Shown piece after piece: positions 6,282-10,507 of a DNA stretch of 10,507 nucleotides. Source of the stretch: Holosporales bacterium (GTDB taxonomy: Bacteria > Pseudomonadota > Alphaproteobacteria > BNTO01); contig JAIRNU010000092.1 in assembly GCA_031257945.1 (NCBI GenBank), positions 1 to 10,507 of the forward strand, read 5' to 3'. Each line of letters begins with the position of its first letter. Position 1 is the stretch's first letter. The position numbers and the translations under genes were made by a program. The notes under the pieces are model-generated. The model did not search any database, was not told where the DNA came from, and saw only the letters and a program-made list of their open reading frames with translations.

Positions 6282-7310
6282 ATGAGTATAAATACCAATG
6301 CGGTTAGTGATATAAACCCAAAGGAGGAACAATTCCACTCTACGCAAGTAAAAAGGCTAATAGCTGCTCCGTACAATTACGAATTCACAAAGGCTGTGCA
6401 TATCCTGCGCAGATTTTTCAGGCTTTTGCCCGTGCAGCATGGCGGGGCAAAAATTCGCTTTAGGGCAATGGTGCGGTATGCTACCTCCCCGGCAGAAGTA
6501 CATAAAATTGAAATAAAGGGAAAGGGGAGCGGCACCTTTCAACCAATCCTTTGGGTAAATTTTACTGGGATTGCCGGGCGGCAGGGGCCGCTAGCCCTGA
6601 TTTATACTGAAAGAGTATTCAGGAATTTGCGTGCTGGGGACACGGCGCTGTCCTCTTTCTTGGACATCTTTAACCATCGAATTATTTCCCTTTTTTATGA
6701 ATCCAACAACGGCATCCCTGGCTATGCGGATATCCCTGTTACAGATTCACTTATAGGCGATTTGATTACGTCTTTTGGGGGCGTTGACTCTGCCGCGAAT
6801 AACAGCGCATCAGACCTCCTGAAATACTTAATTTCTTATAAGTGTATGTTTTGGCAAAGAATCCGCTCAACAACAAATTTAAAACAAATATTATGTTCTT
6901 TTTTGGATGCAAGTATTTGTATTAGCGAATTCTGTGGCGATTTTTTTGCAATATCTGCGCAAGAGGTTACAAGGATTGGCGGGGGTTTAGGCAATATGAA
7001 CACGTTAGGCGCCGATTCTACCTTAGGCACAAGAGTTTGGCGGCAAAATGTCTGCATAAAAATTGTTATTAGTGAAGTGACCTGGGAAAAGTGCGCGACT
7101 TTCAACCCGTATAAACGTGGGGAAAACTTTGAACACTTAGTGCGGTTGTGCCGAGCGTATGTTCCAGCGTTTACGACGACGCGATTTTTTATAAAAATTG
7201 ATCAAAAATGCAAAAGGGGGGTTGTTTTAGGCGGCGAGCATAATCTTGGGTTCGATACGTGGATAGGAACAAAGGAAATACTCAACGAACCGCCGAGGAT
7301 GATTTTCTGA
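6282..7310 (+). CDS. tssG: Type VI secretion baseplate subunit TssG
   Basis: TssG (ImpH/VasB family) is the baseplate partner of TssF in the TssK-TssF-TssG wedge. The 342-residue length is normal. Motifs: PYNYEFTKAVHILRR (30-44) corresponds to the family's P-Y-x-F-x-F-x-Q-A start. FTGIAGRQGPLALIYTE (94-110) is the signature F-x-G-L-x-G-x-x-G-P-L-P-x-x-Y-T-E, and ALSSFLDIFNHRIISLFY (122-139) is the signature F-L-D-x-F-x-H-R-x-x-S-L-x-Y. LGTRVWRQNVCIKIVI, near residue 250, matches the C-terminal block. The 41-base gap from tssF contains a T-run (6247-6254) but no hairpin, so the pair is probably one transcript. The Shine-Dalgarno is weak (GAAG at about 6273-6276). The tssF-tssG adjacency is the usual order. 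Confidence 0.93.
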   Translation: MSINTNAVSDINPKEEQFHSTQVKRLIAAPYNYEFTKAVHILRRFFRLLPVQHGGAKIRFRAMVRYATSPAEVHKIEIKGKGSGTFQPILWVNFTGIAGRQGPLALIYTERVFRNLRAGDTALSSFLDIFNHRIISLFYESNNGIPGYADIPVTDSLIGDLITSFGGVDSAANNSASDLLKYLISYKCMFWQRIRSTTNLKQILCSFLDASICISEFCGDFFAISAQEVTRIGGGLGNMNTLGADSTLGTRVWRQNVCIKIVISEVTWEKCATFNPYKRGENFEHLVRLCRAYVPAFTTTRFFIKIDQKCKRGVVLGGEHNLGFDTWIGTKEILNEPPRMIF

Positions 7311-7339
7311 CTGCGTCGCGCTCACACAGTACACATTTT

Positions 7340-7351
7340 TGCCAATTGGCA
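7340..7351. promoter_or_regulatory. Perfect 12-bp palindrome, possible operator
   Basis: TGCCAATTGGCA is an exact inverted repeat with no spacer, 30 bases after tssG and about 97 bases upstream of the predicted MFS -35. Without a loop it cannot be a good RNA hairpin, so a dimeric DNA-binding protein is the more natural reading. The regulator is unknown. A chance occurrence is possible. Confidence 0.25.
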
Positions 7352-7447
7352 TGCGGAATTCAGTATTATTCGCTAACAACATCAAGGTTGGGGGAGGGCC
7401 GGCGAATAGGTAAGTAATTATAGTTGTAACAGAAAAGAGCAAGTCTC

Positions 7448-7477
7448 TTGAAACACACAGTAAAAAAAGGACATAAT
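7448..7477 (+). promoter_or_regulatory. Promoter for the MFS transporter gene
   Basis: A -35 TTGAAA (7448-7453) and -10 CATAAT (7472-7477) are separated by 18 bases. The predicted transcript start near 7484 lies about 29 bases before GTG 7513 and about 77 before ATG 7561. The rest of the 202-base spacer (7311-7512) holds the palindrome and an imperfect stem, TATTCGC (7367-7373) with GCGAATA (7402-7408), but no gene. Confidence 0.5.
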
Positions 7478-7512
7478 GGCGTGCTGACCTTGATAATGTT
7501 TAGCAACAGTCC

Positions 7513-8784
7513 GTGCCCCCAGACAACAGCACAATTGAGCAAATTGAACAAAGTGTACGCATGCAGAATATCATCCCGCTTATCTGCGTAGTCTTTTTCT
7601 CAACAATTGCCTCTATGATGGTTTCAACAACGCTGCCAACGTTTCTTGTAGAAGACCTCAATTTAACATATCAACAAATTGGAACTATCGAGGGGTGGGC
7701 CGTTTTCTCCGCCTTCGTCTCGAAATTTTTTTCTGGATACGCTTCCGACAAAATACAAAAGCGGAAAATTTTCGTCGTCAGCGGAACGGCACTAAGCATA
7801 CTATCAAAAGGGTGCTTCGCCCTTACAACTGGAACTGTATCAATATTTATAGTAAAAATTTTTGATAGGATCGCTAAGGGGCTTCGGTCTTGCCCCTCTG
7901 ATGCCATGCTAGCGGAAGCAACGGTAGAAAAAAATCGCAGCTTCTTTTACGGCGCGAAATATATGTTATTCGCTGGCGGTGCTATGTGTGGCGGCTACTT
8001 CGCCCACATATTATTAAAATTACTTGGGAACAAATTTCGTCTTGTTTTTTTGCTGTCATTGATTCCGGCCATCGTTGCCTTTTTTATTTCTAAGCGTTTA
8101 GTAAAAGATCCACAAATAATAGCAGCAAAAACGCAGGGCCTAGAAACCGCTGCGGACACTTTCGCAACCCCCCCCAATTCCCTTAATTCCCTCAATTTTT
8201 CGAAGTTTTTTTGGAAATTCTTGTTGGCCGCGGCGTTTCTAATGTTTGCCCGCTTTAGTGAATCATTCCTAATAATAAAAGCCCGTCGTGTTGGCTTTGC
8301 AATCGAATCAATCCCATTAATTGCTGCCCTTTATAATTTGTGTGCTTTTGGCAGTGCACTATTTACAAGCCTAATCTCTCGGCGAATAAGAAAGGAAACG
8401 CTGTTAAAGGGATCAATTGTTGTGCAGGCTATCGCCCACATTGTCACCTTTTTTGCCCAAACTGAACAGTGTGTAACGGCAAGCGGTATATTGTTTGGGC
8501 TACACATAGGAATGTCGCAAGTCACCCTCTTGGCTATGGTCTCTGGGCTCGCCCAAAAAAACAACATCGCGACTGCTTTTTCCGTTTATTACATAGTTGT
8601 CGCTTTCAGCCTGTTGCTCAGCAACATCTTGGCCGGCAAACTAAATACTTTCTTTGATTCTCCGTCTGTAGCGTTTGCCGGTGGGGCGACTTTTTCTATT
8701 TTTTCTTTTTGCTTGTTAAATATGCTTACAAAATCCAAACGTCACAGCGCTGGCCATCAAACCGCAGAAAACCCGCCTCTTTAA
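7513..8784 (+). CDS. Major facilitator superfamily transporter, substrate unknown
   Basis: An inner-membrane secondary carrier with about 12 hydrophobic segments and the usual MFS length (423 residues from GTG). GYASDKIQKRK (75-85) is the loop 2-3 motif A, G-x-x-x-D-x-x-x-R/K-R/K. DRIAKGLRSCPSDAMLAE (118-135) matches the D-R-x-x-K-G-x-R-x-x-P-x-D-A block of one MFS subgroup. A polar loop at about 200-225 separates the two six-helix halves. Start: GTG 7513 gives a 16-residue polar extension before ATG 7561, after which the hydrophobic region begins at once. Neither start has a Shine-Dalgarno sequence, so the shorter form of 407 residues is equally likely. The 3' end overlaps the minus-strand atpC by 59 bases. 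In this context, uptake of a host metabolite or drug efflux are both possible; the sequence does not decide. Confidence 0.9.
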   Translation: MPPDNSTIEQIEQSVRMQNIIPLICVVFFSTIASMMVSTTLPTFLVEDLNLTYQQIGTIEGWAVFSAFVSKFFSGYASDKIQKRKIFVVSGTALSILSKGCFALTTGTVSIFIVKIFDRIAKGLRSCPSDAMLAEATVEKNRSFFYGAKYMLFAGGAMCGGYFAHILLKLLGNKFRLVFLLSLIPAIVAFFISKRLVKDPQIIAAKTQGLETAADTFATPPNSLNSLNFSKFFWKFLLAAAFLMFARFSESFLIIKARRVGFAIESIPLIAALYNLCAFGSALFTSLISRRIRKETLLKGSIVVQAIAHIVTFFAQTEQCVTASGILFGLHIGMSQVTLLAMVSGLAQKNNIATAFSVYYIVVAFSLLLSNILAGKLNTFFDSPSVAFAGGATFSIFSFCLLNMLTKSKRHSAGHQTAENPPL

Positions 8785-9004
8785 GCAACACTTTTTCCCG
8801 CTCCTTTTTTTCATTTTTATCGGGAACTCCACTAAGGGACTCGCTGGTCGTCGTAAAATAAACAGCCTCAGGCAGAATACTTGTAAAAAAAGGTTCGTGG
8901 TTGGGAAGTATCGTATGCTCCCCTCTTCCTGAAGTAAAAGAAACATCGCAAACATCAAATTGCACTATTTTTTCAAAAACACTGTGTATCACCAAGGGGA
9001 ACAT
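8726..9004 (-). CDS. atpC: Probable ATP synthase F1 epsilon subunit, N-terminal domain only
   Basis: In F1Fo ATP synthase, epsilon sits at the foot of the central stalk, couples gamma to the c-ring and in many bacteria inhibits ATP hydrolysis through its C-terminal helices. The 92-residue product reads as the N-terminal beta-sandwich. LVIHSVFEKIVQFDVCDVSF (4-23) aligns with the family's opening strands, GRGEHTILPNHEPF (26-39) with the signature G-x-G-x-x-x-V-L-P-x-H-x-P, and AGFLRFDGQRCDVWIL (77-92) with the last strands (family pattern G-G-F-x-E-V ... V-x-V-L). The charged stretch 61-75 looks like a loop insertion. The C-terminal helical hairpin, present in the typical 130-140-residue protein, is absent. 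The gene is convergent with the MFS gene and overlaps its last 59 bases. No atpD or other atp gene lies upstream, where it would be expected. ATG 9004 has no clear Shine-Dalgarno sequence. Confidence 0.72.
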   Translation of the reverse strand: MFPLVIHSVFEKIVQFDVCDVSFTSGRGEHTILPNHEPFFTSILPEAVYFTTTSESLSGVPDKNEKKEREKVLLKEAGFLRFDGQRCDVWIL

Positions 9005-9035
9005 GCATAATCAAACGAAACGACCGCCTACAACC

Positions 9036-9041
9036 ATTATA
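9036..9041 (-). promoter_or_regulatory. -10 box for the minus-strand atpC
   Basis: On the minus strand a perfect TATAAT lies 32 bases before the atpC start, giving a short leader of about 25 bases. The -35 position (about 9059-9064) has no good match. It overlaps part of an 8-bp palindrome ATGTACAT at 9056-9063, which could be a regulator site or chance. Confidence 0.4.
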
Positions 9042-9207
9042 CCCCGTCCACACAAATGTACATGCACACTTTTACGAGATTTACGAAAATTGTTGCATTG
9101 GGGAAATTTTTGGGCCAGGTGGGGGAAAACATACCGCGAATTACAGTTTATTAATCTTTTTGTGTCATAACACGTAATAGATTGGTTTCAATATATTGAG
9201 AGCTGAT
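9042..9207. other. Divergent intergenic region between atpC and the exported-protein gene
   Basis: About 165 bases, AT-rich towards the right. No gene, tRNA or convincing hairpin is seen. For the rightward gene only weak promoter matches exist (for example TTACAG 9141-9146 with CATAAC 9166-9171, spacing 19), so its promoter is not identified. Confidence 0.4.
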
Positions 9208-10281
9208 ATGTTATGGAAGCATTTTTGGGGTATCTTGTTATTATTTACAATCGTGATGGAGCCGGCATATAGTGTGGACACCGAAAGCGTAGTGGTGGCA
9301 GGCAAAAGGAGGAGGCATCACCATAGAAAACACGTAGTGGAAGACGACTTATGGTTTGATAGTACGATGGCTCAGAGAGTGTCTTTTGCCTCTTTATACC
9401 CAGAATTCCCAGGTTCATCTGTAGTATTGCCGACATTTACAAGCAGTGAAATTGAAAAAAGAAAAAAGACGATCATTGGCGAAACTGATCAAGCTACAGA
9501 AGATAAACAAATAACACCTAAACAAATAGCGTTGCTAGAAACACCAACCTTTAATGCTAAGACTTGTGCAAACATAATTTGTGTTTGTAGAATTTTGTTT
9601 GGACGTCTCGCTGCCGCGTTTAACGCGTTTTTGCGAGATGTCCAGTCAGGCAAAGAGGACGTGTGCTCTCTTTCGTTTGCGGTGCGAGAAGCAAGAGAGT
9701 GCGCAACAATAATGGACAAAGCCCAAAAGCAGCTATTCGGCTTGTCTTGTGACGCGTTTTGCGATGTGGTAGTCCGGGAGAAGGTTGATGGTAGCTATGG
9801 TAGATATTTTAGAAAGAGAAAACCGAATAAAGAGCTTGCGGAGTATGCCGTTGAGTTGCTCGCTAATACGACTGACGCTTTGTTTGCCTTTTTATGGTTT
9901 GCATTTGGTAATCGCTTTCCTGGTGATGATGCATACCAGCAGTTCGGAATATCTGGTGAAACAATTGGTTCCGTACTACAGGGGTGGCGTCAAACTGTGC
10001 GTCAATTGTGCAAGAATTATCCAGAATTGAGCGCTCTATCCGAAGAACCCACCTTCTTCGTAGACTGCTTTGAGGTTGAACTGGGTTGGGAGGGGTACAA
10101 AATCGACTTGCGTAAGCTTGGCAATGTAGTGCTCGCTTTGAATGAAGTAGAGACCGCAATATCTAAGATAGTGTGTCCGACAAGCCAAGCAAGCCCACAA
10201 ACTGTAATTCGCGGCCCGTTTTCCCACCCCCTTACTTCGTCTGTAACCGCTTCTCCACATCTTGACGCTGCAGTGTCTTAG
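9208..10281 (+). CDS. Exported protein of unknown function
   Basis: I do not recognise this 357-residue protein. It starts with a clear Sec signal peptide: LWKHF, then the hydrophobic WGILLLFTIVMEPAYS, with Ala20-Tyr-Ser22 as a good cleavage site. Directly behind lies a basic/histidine cluster, KRRRHHHRKH (33-42), then an acidic patch. The middle (about 110-290) looks alpha-helical, with a cysteine group CANIICVC and further scattered cysteines, which could form disulfides outside the cytoplasm. The tail after about 325 is Ser/Thr/Pro-rich and probably disordered. ATG 9208 is chosen over TTG 9196 because GAGAG (9198-9202) is correctly spaced for it. The last 50 bases overlap the convergent minus-strand gene. 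A secreted effector is possible by context only. Confidence 0.75.
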   Translation: MLWKHFWGILLLFTIVMEPAYSVDTESVVVAGKRRRHHHRKHVVEDDLWFDSTMAQRVSFASLYPEFPGSSVVLPTFTSSEIEKRKKTIIGETDQATEDKQITPKQIALLETPTFNAKTCANIICVCRILFGRLAAAFNAFLRDVQSGKEDVCSLSFAVREARECATIMDKAQKQLFGLSCDAFCDVVVREKVDGSYGRYFRKRKPNKELAEYAVELLANTTDALFAFLWFAFGNRFPGDDAYQQFGISGETIGSVLQGWRQTVRQLCKNYPELSALSEEPTFFVDCFEVELGWEGYKIDLRKLGNVVLALNEVETAISKIVCPTSQASPQTVIRGPFSHPLTSSVTASPHLDAAVS

Positions 10282-10507
10282 GAACATCCAATTTCAGCAC
10301 CTTCAGGACATCATTCATTAGAGCTGTTGCGTAAGCCATTTTTAGCCCTTGCGTTCTGCTGGGTAGAACCGGCTTTTGCAACAGGTCTATTTTCTTTGTT
10401 GGTTCGCCAAGAATAAGCGTATCGTCGAACACTTTACATTTCATGTTGCGCATTGTATTAAAAGCTGCAATCGCACTGTTTTTCTTCTTATGCAGCTCCT
10501 GATTAAT
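10232..10507 (-). CDS. C-terminal part of an unrecognised gene, running off the right edge
   Basis: The minus-strand frame is open from the right edge (10507) to a TAA at 10232-10234, giving 91 residues. Internal ATGs occur at 10453 and 10444, but the open frame continues upstream of them, so the gene probably starts outside the window. The residues are basic and look folded: a Lys-rich start, then KVFDDTLILGEP, a helix-like MAYATALMNDVLKVLKL and a charged tail VEKRLQTK. I do not recognise the family. It converges on and overlaps the exported-protein gene by 50 bases, mirroring the MFS-atpC arrangement. The opposite strand of 10282-10507 shows no competing ORF. A chance open frame remains possible. 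Confidence 0.5.
   Translation of the reverse strand: MNQELHKKKNSAIAAFNTMRNMKCKVFDDTLILGEPTKKIDLLQKPVLPSRTQGLKMAYATALMNDVLKVLKLDVPKTLQRQDVEKRLQTK

Noticed and set aside
8785..8830. T-rich tract after the MFS stop as a terminator
   Set aside because: Only a 4-bp CCCG/CGGG flank surrounds it, and the bases encode a Lys/Glu-rich loop of the minus-strand atpC.
8716..8958. 80-codon minus-strand ORF overlapping atpC in another frame
   Set aside because: Shadow of the epsilon-subunit frame, with no domain of its own.
8901..9170. 89-codon plus-strand ORF between the MFS and exported-protein genes
   Set aside because: It lies mostly antisense to the atpC-like gene and has low-complexity basic composition; the minus-strand reading has a real family signature.
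1..10507. tRNA, rRNA, CRISPR array, insertion sequence or integrase
   Set aside because: No cloverleaf with a T-loop, no regularly spaced repeats, no transposase-like ORF and no terminal inverted repeats were found on either strand by eye.

Overview
The window reads as a piece of the chromosome of an obligate or highly adapted intracellular bacterium, most likely an alphaproteobacterial endosymbiont of protists (Holosporales-like). That placement is an inference from gene content. A Tlc/Npt-type ATP/ADP translocase, which parasitises host energy, sits close to a Sel1-repeat secreted protein, an ankyrin-like protein and the type VI secretion baseplate pair tssF-tssG. No 16S rRNA, tRNA or other phylogenetic marker is present, so the lineage cannot be fixed from this window.

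Layout, left to right. 97-852 (+) encodes a protein with two degenerate ankyrin-like units, followed by a very small ORF (857-1021) that may be its shifted C-terminus. 1022-1286 is a spacer with strong RNA-folding potential. 1287-2852 (+) is the ATP/ADP translocase. 2853-3137 is a spacer with a good extended -10 promoter and an unusually well-paired RNA with pseudoknot potential, then a second promoter. 3138-4118 (+) is an exported Sel1-repeat protein ending in a tandem decapeptide that matches the eukaryotic clathrin-box motif twice. 4119-4314 is a spacer with two strong hairpins. 4315-6240 and 6282-7310 (+) are tssF and tssG. 7311-7512 is a spacer with a perfect 12-bp palindrome and a promoter for the MFS transporter (7513-8784, +). 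On the minus strand 8726-9004 encodes what I read as a minimal ATP synthase epsilon subunit (atpC), convergent with and overlapping the MFS gene. 9005-9207 is a divergent promoter region. 9208-10281 (+) is an unrecognised protein with a signal peptide. The right edge holds the C-terminal part of an unrecognised minus-strand gene (10232 to beyond 10507), again overlapping its convergent neighbour.

How the genes fit together: the translocase and probably the MFS carrier exchange metabolites with the host. The T6SS pair belongs to a contractile injection machine whose other parts are elsewhere in the genome. The Sel1, ankyrin-like and 9208-10281 proteins are candidates for acting outside the cytoplasm. 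The most unusual items are the candidate structured RNA at 2914-3054, the twin clathrin-box tail of the Sel1 protein, and the orphan epsilon subunit that appears to lack its C-terminal domain.
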